Source: JAPOXR01 sp963662395
Lineage (GTDB): Bacteria; Pseudomonadota; Alphaproteobacteria; Rhodobacterales; Rhodobacteraceae
DNA: 64,000 nucleotides
Direction: 5' to 3'
Assembly: GCA_963662395.1 (NCBI GenBank)
Contig: OY759511.1
Location: 2,790,001 to 2,854,000 of the forward strand
The notes under the pieces were generated by a model. The model worked only from the letters and a program-made list of their open reading frames with translations, searched no databases and was not told the DNA's origin. This document shows positions 1 to 8,773 of this stretch, in pieces (the first letter of the stretch is position 1; every line of letters begins with the position of its first letter). The translations under genes were made by a program, and so were the position numbers.

Positions 1-149
1 GAGTTGATGGGGAATGTTCCCGACACCCGGGTGGCCCGGCGAAAAGGAAAATGTCAGGCTCAGGGCTCCCACGCCCGGAGGCACCCGGAACCGATGCGGG
101 ACATGGGTCGCCATCTGCTCGAGGGTCAGCCAGCCTTCAAAAACCTGTT
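1..149. other. Non-coding start of window
   Basis: This stretch lies downstream of the minus-strand ABC ATPase gene. I see no convincing coding region, RNA gene or clear terminator hairpin in it. Confidence 0.5.
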
Positions 150-2258
150 TCATGGACATGCCTTCACTGTGGTGGCCGGAGGTGCCTGCAGGCCGGAGAG
201 CGAAATCTCGTCCCTCCGGTGACAGGCGGTCAGGCGGCCGTTGCCATCCGGGTCCAGCGGCGGGATTGACTGGCGGCAAAGGCCGGTTGCAAACTTGCAC
301 CGCGGCGAGAATGCACACCCCGCTGGCAGCTTCGCCGGGTTTGGCGGTTGCCCGTGCAGGGGGTGACGCGTGCGTTTTTCCCGGCTGAATTCCGGTATGA
401 GCACCGCGTTGAGCAATGCTGACGTGTAGGGGTGGCGCGGTGCATGGTAAATCTGCGCCGTTGCTGCGACTTCAACGATGCGCCCGGCATACATCACTGC
501 CACCCGGTCGGAGATGTTCGAGACCACGTTGAGATCATGCGACACGAACAGATAGGTCAGGCCGAATTCCTGCTGCAAATCCTGGAACAGGTTCAGGATC
601 TGTGCCTGGACCGAAACATCAAGGGAGGAGACCGGCTCATCGGCCACCACGACCCCCGGTTTCGGTGCCAGGGCCCTGGCAATCCCGATCCGTTGCCGCT
701 GCCCGCCGGAAAAGGCATGCGGGTACCGATCCGACTGGGACGGGTCCAGCCCGACCCGCTCGAGAATATCGTAGACGCGGGTGGTAAGCTGGCGGCGATC
801 GCGGATCTTCCGCGGCCCGACCCGCAATGGCTCCGACACGATCTCGAACACCGTCATTCGCGGGTTGAGTGACGCGAACGGGTCCTGGAAGACGAGCCGG
901 ACGTGCTGCCAGACCTCCCGGCGCTCCTGTTCGGGCAAATGCGAGATTTGCTGCAACCGGCCATTGCGCAGAAGCCGCACGCGCCCTTCGCTCGGGTCCT
1001 GCAAGGCGGCAATGGTCTGGCTGAGGGTGGATTTGCCACAACCGGATTCACCGACCAGCCCCAGGGTTTCTCCCGGCCGCAAGTCAAGGCTGACCCCGGA
1101 GACGGCACGGGTGATCTGCTCGTTCCTTCCGAGCAACCCGCGTCGCCTCGAGAAATGCCTGGAGACCCCCTCGACCGTCAACGCCGGATCCCGGGTGATC
1201 TCCTGGTCCGGCACCTCCGCGGGTGAACCGTCATCCTGCAGAATCCGGGTGTAATCGGCCGGCACGCCGGCCCTTTCCAGGAAACAGCGCACCCTGGTTG
1301 ACCCCTGGACAAGACCGGGGCGCTCCAGATCACACAAACCCGGCCTCATGTGGTGGCAGCGCGAGAGGAAGGCGCAGCCTGCAGGCCGGTCGGCAAGAGA
1401 CGGCACGATACCGGGGATGACGGGGAGGCGCAGGTCGCGGTTGCCGCCATAGCGGGGAGCGGCCGACAGCAATGCCCTCGTATAGGGATGGCGGGGTGCC
1501 GAGAAGATCTGTTCGACTGGCCCGGTCTCCACGACCTCGCCGAGATACATGACCACCACCTCATCGGCCATTTCGGAGACCACGCCCAGATCATGGGTAA
1601 TGAACAGGATCGACATGCCGAAGCTGGCCTGCAGATCGCGCATCAGGTCGAGGATCACTGCCTGGGTGGTCACGTCCAGGGCCGTGGTCGGCTCGTCGGC
1701 GACCAGCAGGCGCGGGTTGGTCACCAGCGCCATGGCAATGACCGCCCGCTGGCGCTGCCCGCCGGACAGCTCGAAGGAGTAGGAATCCAGCCTTGATTCC
1801 GGATCGGGCATGCCGACCGCGTCCAGCACGTCGATTGCCCGCTGCCGGGCCTGCGTCCTCGACAGGTCTTCATGTTGGCGAACGGCTTCGATGATCTGGT
1901 TGCCGATGGTGTAGAATCCGGAGATCGCCGTCATCGGTTCCTGGAAGATCATCGTGATGTCATTGCCCCGCAATCGCCGCAATTCCGGAGATTTGGCCGG
2001 CTTCGAGGCCAGGTCGACTTCGGTGCCGCCCCGGTCCTGGAAGCGGATGACTCCCGTATCGATCCGGGCACCGGGGCCGAGGATCCGCAGGATGCTCCGT
2101 GCTGTCACCGATTTTCCACAACCTGATTCACCGACCAGGCACACGGTCTTGCCATTCGGAACATCGAAGCTGACATCCTTGAGTGCCTGCAGCCGGGAGT
2201 CGTCGCCCCTGAACGACACCGACAGGCCATGGACCGACATCAGCACGTCAGTGTTCAT
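150..2258 (-). CDS. Peptide/opine ABC transporter, fused double ATP-binding subunit (DppD-DppF type)
   Basis: Cytoplasmic ATPase that powers the importer encoded just upstream. The 702-residue protein contains two complete nucleotide-binding domains in tandem. Each has a Walker A GESGCGKS (near residues 45 and 400), an LSGGQRQR or FSGGQRQR signature, a Walker B ending VADEP, and a C-terminal oligopeptide-binding (HPY) extension with cysteines (GCAFLSRC, GCAFSPRC). Most dipeptide systems encode these as separate DppD and DppF proteins; fused versions are common in alphaproteobacteria. I chose the ATG at 2258 (MNTDVLMSVHG), which overlaps the end of the upstream permease gene by 11 nt; in-frame ATGs further upstream lie deep in that gene. 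It is the last gene of a four-gene operon. The substrate cannot be read from the sequence. Confidence 0.93.
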   Translation of the reverse strand: MNTDVLMSVHGLSVSFRGDDSRLQALKDVSFDVPNGKTVCLVGESGCGKSVTARSILRILGPGARIDTGVIRFQDRGGTEVDLASKPAKSPELRRLRGNDITMIFQEPMTAISGFYTIGNQIIEAVRQHEDLSRTQARQRAIDVLDAVGMPDPESRLDSYSFELSGGQRQRAVIAMALVTNPRLLVADEPTTALDVTTQAVILDLMRDLQASFGMSILFITHDLGVVSEMADEVVVMYLGEVVETGPVEQIFSAPRHPYTRALLSAAPRYGGNRDLRLPVIPGIVPSLADRPAGCAFLSRCHHMRPGLCDLERPGLVQGSTRVRCFLERAGVPADYTRILQDDGSPAEVPDQEITRDPALTVEGVSRHFSRRRGLLGRNEQITRAVSGVSLDLRPGETLGLVGESGCGKSTLSQTIAALQDPSEGRVRLLRNGRLQQISHLPEQERREVWQHVRLVFQDPFASLNPRMTVFEIVSEPLRVGPRKIRDRRQLTTRVYDILERVGLDPSQSDRYPHAFSGGQRQRIGIARALAPKPGVVVADEPVSSLDVSVQAQILNLFQDLQQEFGLTYLFVSHDLNVVSNISDRVAVMYAGRIVEVAATAQIYHAPRHPYTSALLNAVLIPEFSREKRTRHPLHGQPPNPAKLPAGCAFSPRCKFATGLCRQSIPPLDPDGNGRLTACHRRDEISLSGLQAPPATTVKACP

Positions 2259-3348
2259 AGGGGTCACCGGCATCGCGCAATCCGTCACCGAGGAAATTCA
2301 GGGACAGCACCGAAATCACCACGGCAACCCCCGGAATGAACAGCCACGGCGCCGTCGAGATCGATTTCAGGTTCTGGGCTTCCTGCAACAGCACGCCCCA
2401 GCTGACCACCGGCTGTCTCAATCCGATCCCGAGGAAGCTGAGCGAAGTCTCGGCAATGATCATGCCCGGTATTGCCAGCGTTACCACCGCGATGATGTGG
2501 GACAGGAAGTTCGGCACCATGTGCCTTGCAATGACCCGCATCGGCCGGTTGCCATCGAGACGCGCCGACTTGACGTAATCCTCGTCTCTCAGCGCCAGGA
2601 AGCGGCCGCGGACCACCCGCGCCAGCCCGGTCCAGCCAAGTATCGACAGGATGACGGTAATCAGGAAATAGGTGCGCAGTGGCGGAGCCGTCGGCGGGAT
2701 CGCCGCCGCCAGCCCGATCCAGAGCGGTATGGACGGGATTGACTGCAGGATCTCGATCAGCCGCTGTATGCCCAGATCGACAAACCCGCCGAAATACCCG
2801 GAGAGCCCCCCGATCGTGATCCCCAGCAGCAGGCTCAGCGCCACGCCGACCAGGCCGATGGTCATGGACACGCGCGTGGCATGGATGGTCCGGCTCAGCA
2901 CGTCGCGCCCGAGACGGTCGGCGCCAAGGAAATAGACCCGGTGGCGGGGATTGACCGGCCCGAACAGGTGCCGGTCGCCCTTGATCAACCCCCAGAATTC
3001 ATACGGGTCTCCCTTGACCCAGAGACCGAGCGGGATGACCTTGCCCGGGTCGGCCTCGAAAATCCGCCGTCCCGAATTGTAGTCAATGCTCGACTGGTAG
3101 CCCAGCACATGGAGCTGAAACTGCCGCCTGCCATCCTCGTCGGTTCGGAACAGCCTGACCATCTGGGGCGGGGCATAGACATCGCGCGCCTTGTAGGTGC
3201 CTTGGGCATGCGGTGCCAGGATCTCGGTAAACGCGGCGACAAGATAGATCGCCGCCGCCACAACCCCACCGATGACACCCAGCCTGTGGCGCTTGAACCG
3301 ACGCCAGATGAGCACGCCGTGGCCGACATTTTCAACCCGGAGCGTCAC
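2248..3348 (-). CDS. ABC transporter permease (DppC/OppC type)
   Basis: Inner-membrane permease of the peptide/opine-type importer. The 366-residue protein has an N-terminal membrane segment (about residues 20-45) followed by a long periplasmic insert of about 110 residues. The binding-protein-dependent transport domain with its EAA loop follows (around GFVDLGIQRLIEILQSIP). The insert makes it longer than the usual 300-residue DppC and matches the large binding protein encoded by the operon. The start is a GTG at 3348, 64 nt after the upstream permease; no strong ribosome binding site decides between this and later starts. The last 11 nt overlap the ATPase gene. Confidence 0.9.
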   Translation of the reverse strand: MTLRVENVGHGVLIWRRFKRHRLGVIGGVVAAAIYLVAAFTEILAPHAQGTYKARDVYAPPQMVRLFRTDEDGRRQFQLHVLGYQSSIDYNSGRRIFEADPGKVIPLGLWVKGDPYEFWGLIKGDRHLFGPVNPRHRVYFLGADRLGRDVLSRTIHATRVSMTIGLVGVALSLLLGITIGGLSGYFGGFVDLGIQRLIEILQSIPSIPLWIGLAAAIPPTAPPLRTYFLITVILSILGWTGLARVVRGRFLALRDEDYVKSARLDGNRPMRVIARHMVPNFLSHIIAVVTLAIPGMIIAETSLSFLGIGLRQPVVSWGVLLQEAQNLKSISTAPWLFIPGVAVVISVLSLNFLGDGLRDAGDPYEH

Positions 3349-3412
3349 GAGGCCTTGCCCGTGCCGGCAGGGGCCGGCCAGCTATTGCAACTGCCGGGAG
3401 AGGGGTCACCGA

Positions 3413-4420
3413 TCACAACATCTCTCCTTCCCTGGCCTGGCGGCGAATTCGCGGGTCCAGCGCCATCAGCAGCAAATCGGAGAACAGCGTTCCCAGGACG
3501 GCAAGAAAGCTCAGGAACATGATGAGCGTCGAGGCAAGGTACAGATCCTCCTCCTTCAGCGCCTGCAGGAGGAGAGGCCCGGTCGTCTGCAGGCCGAGCA
3601 CGACGGCCACGATCGTTTCGCCGGAAATGATCTTGACGAACAGGTCGTTCAAGTCGGACACGAAGGGATTGAGCGAATGGCGCACTGGATATTTCACCAG
3701 CAGTCGGGCCTCGGTCAGCCCCTTGACCCGCGCCGTCATGACATAGGGGCGATGCAGCTCGTCAAGCAGGTTGGCGCGGATCTTCCTGATGATCTCCGCG
3801 GTCCCGGCGGTGCCGAGCACGATGGTCGGTATCCACAGATGTGACAACAGGTCCAGGACACGGTCCACCGACCATGGCGCATTGACATATTCGGGCGAAA
3901 AAAGCCCACCGACACTCTGGCCGAAATACCGGAAGGACACGTAGAGCAGCACCAGCGCCAGCAGGAAATTCGGGACTGCAAGCCCGATGAATCCCAGGAA
4001 GGTGAACACGTAGTCGCCCAGGGAGTATTTGCGGATCGCCGAATAGATCCCGATCGGAATGGCCACCACCCAGATGAACAGGAGGGTCACGATCGAAAGC
4101 ATGGTGGTCAGCCCGAGGCGCTGGCCGATGAGTTGTGAAACCGGCAGGTCCCAGCCAAATGAATACCCGAAATCGCCGCGCAGCAGGATGTTCTCCATCC
4201 AGATGAAATACTGTTCGACCGCGCTGCGATCCAGACCGTAGATGCGGCGCAGATCCTCGATCTCGTGCGGCTCGAAATTCTCGCCGTACTGGTTTGCCTC
4301 GAGAACCAGCCGGTCCACGAAATCGCCTGGAGGAAGAACGATGATGAAGAAGGAAATCACGGTAATCGAAATGACCGTGAGAACCATCAGCGATAGTCGC
4401 CTAAGCAGAAAACGGACCAT
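3413..4420 (-). CDS. ABC transporter permease (DppB/OppB type)
   Basis: First inner-membrane permease of the importer, 335 residues with about six predicted membrane segments. It opens with the family-typical MVRFLLRRLSLMVLTVISI and carries a BPD-transport inner-membrane domain across roughly residues 95-325. It would pair with the DppC-type product to form the channel. The gene lies 74 nt downstream of the binding-protein gene, from which it is separated by a strong palindrome. The ATG at 4420 gives a standard-length product. Confidence 0.92.
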   Translation of the reverse strand: MVRFLLRRLSLMVLTVISITVISFFIIVLPPGDFVDRLVLEANQYGENFEPHEIEDLRRIYGLDRSAVEQYFIWMENILLRGDFGYSFGWDLPVSQLIGQRLGLTTMLSIVTLLFIWVVAIPIGIYSAIRKYSLGDYVFTFLGFIGLAVPNFLLALVLLYVSFRYFGQSVGGLFSPEYVNAPWSVDRVLDLLSHLWIPTIVLGTAGTAEIIRKIRANLLDELHRPYVMTARVKGLTEARLLVKYPVRHSLNPFVSDLNDLFVKIISGETIVAVVLGLQTTGPLLLQALKEEDLYLASTLIMFLSFLAVLGTLFSDLLLMALDPRIRRQAREGEML

Positions 4421-4450
4421 GGCGCAGGCAACCGCCTTGTCGGTAGGGTC

Positions 4451-4478
4451 GGGGAAGGGGCCGGCCGGCCCCTTCCCC
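4451..4478. promoter_or_regulatory. Perfect GC-rich palindrome between binding-protein and permease genes
   Basis: A 28-nt perfect inverted repeat, starting GGGGAAGGGGCC and symmetric about a GGCCGGCC core, sits in the 74-nt gap between the binding-protein stop and the next gene. Such intercistronic hairpins commonly stabilise the binding-protein mRNA or cause partial termination, so that the binding protein is made in excess. No T-run follows on the transcribed strand, so mRNA stabilisation or attenuation is more likely than full termination. That role is inferred. Confidence 0.6.
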
Positions 4479-4494
4479 CATCATGTCGCGCCGG

Positions 4495-6411
4495 TTACTG
4501 CTTCTCTTCGACAATATAGAATGTCGAGAAGTTTGCCGGGGATATTCCCGGGTAGAGCCACCCTTCCATCAGGGGCTCCGGGACATTCCGCAACCGATTG
4601 TTGACGGCACGGTAGTTTCCGGCCGGCAACGCAATGCCGATCCGCGGGAAATTGTCCGCCACGAGTTCGATATACTCATTCATGGCAGCTTCCTGTTCGG
4701 CTCCTGCAGTCAGGGGTATCCGGTCCTGCAGATCATACATGCGCTGCATGTCATCCGGAGGCATGACTCCCTCGGCGCCACCGGTGTCATGGAATTTGCG
4801 CCATTCGAGGTCGTTATCCGAACCGAGCAGGCCATCAGGCGCCAGCAGCGGCAGTCGACCTGCCCCGTTCTCCGCAAGCCACAGGCCGATGTCATTGTCG
4901 GCGGCACCGCGGCGGCCGACCGACGTGGCATCCGAGACCACCTCGAGCACCGTGTCGACGCCAACCGCTTCCCAGTAGCCCTTGATCAGTTCCATCATGT
5001 CGACCCAGTCGGACTTGAAGTCCTTGTTCACCGCGATCACCACGGTGAAGACCTCTCCGTCAGATCGCAGGCGCATGCCATCACCATTCTTGTCCGGCAG
5101 GACCATGTCCAGATGCGCGGCGGCCTGGTCCGGATCATATTCGGTGTACTGCTTGGCCAGCCTCTCCGAATAGAAGGGTGACCGGGGACGCGGAGCGATC
5201 TGGTGCGGCTCACCCTGGCCCAGGAACACAACGTCAACCAGCTCCTGCCGATCGATCGCCAGCGAGAGCCCGATACGGAAATCCTTGTTCCGGTAGACCG
5301 AAGCCCTGAATTCGTCCGGGTGGTTCTCGGGGAACTGGAGATCCGCAACATTGGCATCGGCCGAGTCGGCGCTGATCAGGCGATAATCTCCCTGCTCCAT
5401 GTTGTCGAAGAACACGCTCCGATTGGCCGGGGTCGAGATATTCACCCGACTGATGTCGACTTCACCAGTCAGTGATTTCGCCAGCTGGATCTCCGGGTCG
5501 GCAGCCAACACCCATTCGCGCCGGTCGATATACGGAAGCTGATTACACGCCGTATCGACCTTGAAGTAATACGGGTTGCGCTCGAAGGTGAATCTCTCCT
5601 TGCCGAGGAATGGCTCGCGAGGAATCCATGCCTGGACAAATGGCCGGTCCGGGCTGTTGTATTCCGCCTGCTTGCCATAGCTCCCGACATTGGAGTTCCA
5701 CCATTGGGTGTAGTCCGTGGCTCCGGCAGCTTCCATGGCGGCAGCCACACCGTCCGGGTTCAAATCCTGGACGAACTGGCGATGGTAGTGCTCGGCAAAC
5801 TGAACAACGCGCACGCCGTAGCTGGTCGCCAGGTTTTCGAGAAACAGGCCGTTCGGCTTCGACCAGGAAAACTCCACCGTGTAGTCATCAATAGCGGTGA
5901 CCTCGGCATGCTCGCCACCGACGACAAAGAGACCGCGCGGCTTCGACTGGATGCCGGTGTTGGTTTCGACATGCTCCCACCAGAAGGCGATGTCATCGGC
6001 GGTAAAATCCTCGCCATCCGACCACTTCATGCCCTCGCGCAGGTGAAAGGTAAACGTGGTGGCGTCGTCGGAAATCTCCCAGCCCTTGGCAACATTGGGA
6101 AGAACCTGGCCGCCATCGACCGACCAGCGGACGAGTGGTTCGTAGCCGAAGTGGCGGAACTCGGCCAGGCGGTTTCCGCCCGTCGTGTCGACCATGGTGC
6201 CACCATAGACGCCAACCTGTTCGAAGGGCGTAACGACAAGCGGTTCGGCGGGCAGTCGGTCACCAACTGTCGGCAGGGCCCCCGCGGCCACCGCCTCGGC
6301 GAGCATCGGTGCCTCGTTATACGAACTGCATTCCTGGGCAAGCGCAGGCGCCACCCAGGACGCGCAGGCAGCTGCACCGGCAATGACGATGTTTCGTTGC
6401 AATAGGTTCAT
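4495..6411 (-). CDS. ABC transporter substrate-binding protein (SBP_bac_5 family)
   Basis: Periplasmic solute receptor of the importer. The 638-residue product begins with a signal peptide (MNLLQRNIVIAGAAACASWV, then APALA-Q), followed by the extracellular solute-binding family 5 fold typical of peptide, nickel or opine receptors, for example the segment LPNVAKGWEISDDATTFTFH. It is about 100 residues longer than DppA, as in the large alphaproteobacterial subfamily. The ATG at 6411 has a GAGAGGAC ribosome binding site; upstream in-frame ATGs would place residues before the signal peptide. As the first gene of the operon its promoter should lie in 6412-6671. The ligand is unknown. Confidence 0.92.
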   Translation of the reverse strand: MNLLQRNIVIAGAAACASWVAPALAQECSSYNEAPMLAEAVAAGALPTVGDRLPAEPLVVTPFEQVGVYGGTMVDTTGGNRLAEFRHFGYEPLVRWSVDGGQVLPNVAKGWEISDDATTFTFHLREGMKWSDGEDFTADDIAFWWEHVETNTGIQSKPRGLFVVGGEHAEVTAIDDYTVEFSWSKPNGLFLENLATSYGVRVVQFAEHYHRQFVQDLNPDGVAAAMEAAGATDYTQWWNSNVGSYGKQAEYNSPDRPFVQAWIPREPFLGKERFTFERNPYYFKVDTACNQLPYIDRREWVLAADPEIQLAKSLTGEVDISRVNISTPANRSVFFDNMEQGDYRLISADSADANVADLQFPENHPDEFRASVYRNKDFRIGLSLAIDRQELVDVVFLGQGEPHQIAPRPRSPFYSERLAKQYTEYDPDQAAAHLDMVLPDKNGDGMRLRSDGEVFTVVIAVNKDFKSDWVDMMELIKGYWEAVGVDTVLEVVSDATSVGRRGAADNDIGLWLAENGAGRLPLLAPDGLLGSDNDLEWRKFHDTGGAEGVMPPDDMQRMYDLQDRIPLTAGAEQEAAMNEYIELVADNFPRIGIALPAGNYRAVNNRLRNVPEPLMEGWLYPGISPANFSTFYIVEEKQ

Positions 6412-6671
6412 GTTGTCCTCTCGGAGTTGCGGTGCCGAAAACCGAAGATCATCTGCTGCATTGGCACGGCTGGACGCACCCATCCACACGCAACACCGCT
6501 GACATTCATGGGCAGGCGGCACCTGATGTTCAACGAACGATCATTATTGCAGAGGGCCGAGGCGATGTCACGATTGAATGTCGAGGCAGGCCGGACCTCG
6601 TCCATTCCCGCCAGTTGCCCCGTGGTCATCCTGTCGGTGAAGGCAAGCCGCTTCGGCCAGTTGTCGGCCAA
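6412..6671. other. Intergenic region, presumed promoter of the ABC importer operon
   Basis: 260 nt between the start of the binding-protein gene and the end of the HAD-like gene, both on the minus strand. I see no gene or clear operator. The importer promoter presumably lies here. Confidence 0.4.
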
Positions 6672-7907
6672 TCATTCCATCGCGTCGATCTCTTCAAGTA
6701 CGCCGATCAGGTCATGCGGCAGACCGATCTCGAAATCCGGCCTTTCGTCTTCATTTGCCGGTCTGGTCGGATAGTTGTTGGTCCAGCTGATCCAGACCGA
6801 CCACATGCCGAGGCGATTTGCGCCGGCAATGTCACGCTCCAGGTTGTTGCCAACCATCACGCAGCCCGGGTAGTCATCCTCGGTCAGGCCGAGATTCCGT
6901 GTTGCAAGATCGAACATCCGGCGATCCGGCTTGGTGACCCCGACGGCCTCGGAGATGGCGCGTGCATCGAACAGGTCCCAGAATCCGAGCTGCCCATGGA
7001 CATTCCTGAAGCTCTCGGCGAGGCCATCGGCGACCAGCGCCACCAGGTAGCCGCGCTTCTTCAATTCGGCCACGAGGCTGTCGCCCCCGGGAACCGGATC
7101 AGCCCGGATGACCAGCTCCCCTTCGGCAAAGATCTGGGAGTTCTCGTCGATCAGCGTGTCTCCGCTATCCAGGAGAACGGCCTTGACGCCTCTCGCCTCG
7201 GCCTTCAGCCTGGCGAGCTGGGCGTCGATGCGTCCCGGGATCGTGGCGCCGAACCGGTCCAGTTTCATGGCCGGTAGAGTGCGCAGATCAACGACCTGTC
7301 CGAAGTCGAATGCCGGGTTGAAGGCGCGGCCTCGCAGGAATTTCCCGGCGAGGTGTCTCTCATGGGCCGTCATGTCGCCAATCGTGACCCCGGGAAGATC
7401 AAGGGCGGATCCTGCAGCGCCGGTCGACCCCCCGCCACGATGCTTCGGAGCCGCGGCAGGGTCCCTGTCGAATTGGCCGGGGCCGGTGGCCAACCTGTGG
7501 CTGCCCGGCTCGGCAAGAAACACGATCCGGCCTGAATCCAGGGGAAGGTCCTGCCGGCAATATTCCCGGACCGACCCGGACCCGCTGCCGGAGAAGGTTT
7601 CAACCCGAACCGGATGTCCGGTCCGGTCCAAGTGGACCCTGACAAATTCCACGGTGCCGGGATGCCGAAGGCCCCAATCCCACCAGACCAGGTATTCAAC
7701 GGCCCGCCCTGCGCCCTTGAGCGTGACCGGATGGCGGGCAAGCAGGGATGTGCCGTCACTCTCGTGGATTGCATATCCAACCGCCCTCGGCAGGAAGGGC
7801 TCCCGGTCATCGCAGCGGATGACGGGAGCATGTTGCCAGGCAAGGGGATCCCATGCGCCCGAACCAACCTCCGGCTCCGAAACTGTCATTCCATGCATTC
7901 CGGTCAT
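6672..7907 (-). CDS. HAD-superfamily hydrolase with an N-terminal accessory domain
   Basis: Predicted cytoplasmic phosphohydrolase. The C-terminal half (from about residue 230) is a HAD domain with motif I LLDSGDTLIDE, where the first aspartate is the nucleophile. It also has a lysine-containing motif near VTKPDRRMF and motif IV MVGNNLERDIAGA. The N-terminal 200 residues contain HAPVIRCDDREPFLPRAVGY and a tryptophan-rich EYLVWWDWG segment, a domain I recall fused to HAD proteins in other alphaproteobacteria, without known function. The start is uncertain: ATGs at 7907, 7898 and 7889 are close together. The open frame continues upstream to 8381 only because it runs into a decayed antitoxin gene. 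No partner operon is evident. Confidence 0.7.
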   Translation of the reverse strand: MTGMHGMTVSEPEVGSGAWDPLAWQHAPVIRCDDREPFLPRAVGYAIHESDGTSLLARHPVTLKGAGRAVEYLVWWDWGLRHPGTVEFVRVHLDRTGHPVRVETFSGSGSGSVREYCRQDLPLDSGRIVFLAEPGSHRLATGPGQFDRDPAAAPKHRGGGSTGAAGSALDLPGVTIGDMTAHERHLAGKFLRGRAFNPAFDFGQVVDLRTLPAMKLDRFGATIPGRIDAQLARLKAEARGVKAVLLDSGDTLIDENSQIFAEGELVIRADPVPGGDSLVAELKKRGYLVALVADGLAESFRNVHGQLGFWDLFDARAISEAVGVTKPDRRMFDLATRNLGLTEDDYPGCVMVGNNLERDIAGANRLGMWSVWISWTNNYPTRPANEDERPDFEIGLPHDLIGVLEEIDAME

Positions 7908-8164
7908 GATGGCGGCGCTTTCGCTCGTGAATGTTCGGCCCCCGATCTGCAATGCCGCCCGGCTCCCGTCAACCAGGTTGCTCGACGGAGCCGGATCGAG
8001 GTGGCTTGCCCTCATGCAGGCCACTCTCGATCGCTCCAGCACCGCAGCATGGCGGGCGTCCGCCAGGACCGTGAATGCGACAGCTACGCAAGCGTCGAAC
8101 ACATTCATCCCGGGTGACTGTTCACCACCCCAGGGGGCGAGGCTGCGCGGCGCCCTCCATGAAC

Positions 8165-8452
8165 TTCGGTCAGCTTGCGGATGTCGGGTCGGCCGCTTTT
8201 GGCGGCGGGTCTGGACAAGATCGAAAGTCATCTGGCGACGTGGTCGGAATTCGGCATTCGACCAGCCCGCCTGTTCCAGCCGGATCGCCGTTTCCGGGGA
8301 GATACCCGCATGGCCATCGACAACCCGTGACAGGGTGTGACGGGCAACACCCAGCCCGCGCGCCGTATCGGTCACGCTCAATTCAAGCGGCTCCAGACAG
8401 TTCTCGCGGATACTGCGACCGGGCTGAGGGGGTTCATCATGGCCATGTCCAT
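8165..8452 (-). pseudogene. higA: Frameshifted HigA-family antitoxin relic
   Basis: Remnant of an XRE-fold antitoxin and DNA-binding repressor. The frame entered near 8405 reads ENCLEPLELSVTDTARGLGV and continues into RHTLSRVVDGHAGISPETAI and RLEQAGWSNAEF, the hallmark core of HigA proteins. The natural start ATG at 8452 (MDMAMMNPLSPVAVSA) lies in another frame and hits a stop after about 20 codons, so a frameshift near 8395-8405 separates the start from the core. The relic's 3' end runs in frame into the HAD gene. The antitoxin start follows the toxin relic by 7 nt, the canonical higB-higA order. Confidence 0.72.
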
Positions 8453-8459
8453 ATGTCCT

Positions 8460-8730
8460 TCAGTGACAGCCGGTCAGGTTGACGTCGTGGACGTCACCAT
8501 CCTCAATGCGAAATGCCACTCGCCAGCCTTCGAGGCTGCCGGCAAGACCGCGCGGGTTATTGAATCGTGGCAGCCACCGAGGACCAGATCCTGCCGATAC
8601 CTGCTGTACGGATTGGCCGCGGTCGGAGCCGCTGCAGAGGATCGGCGTTGCACAACACTGCGTGTGCCGGTCTCCGGTTGGTTGGCAGGCTGCCCGCCAG
8701 CGGAGCCTTGCAGGTTCTGCTGCAATCACC
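8460..8730 (-). pseudogene. higB: Degenerate HigB/RelE-type toxin relic
   Basis: Immediately upstream of the higA relic. The last 35 codons read RFNNPRGLAGSLEGWRVAF then RIEDGDVHDVNLTGCH, which resembles the C-terminus of HigB ribosome-dependent mRNA interferases (GLxGxWxVxFRxEDGDAxDVxxxDYH). The N-terminal part is not recoverable in a single frame; a VVQRR-like fragment is visible in another frame, suggesting at least one frameshift. With the neighbouring relic this makes a dead higBA pair. The family call rests on pattern recognition. Confidence 0.55.
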
Positions 8731-8773
8731 ATGTCCGCCCGCCGGGAGCAACCTCCCCCCGCCGCACCCGCGG

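Noticed and set aside
6672..8381. A 569-residue HTH-HAD fusion protein
   Set aside because: The HigA-like part is a frameshifted relic whose frame happens to run into the HAD gene; about 90 residues between them are not conserved-looking and the HAD protein has its own starts near 7890-7907.
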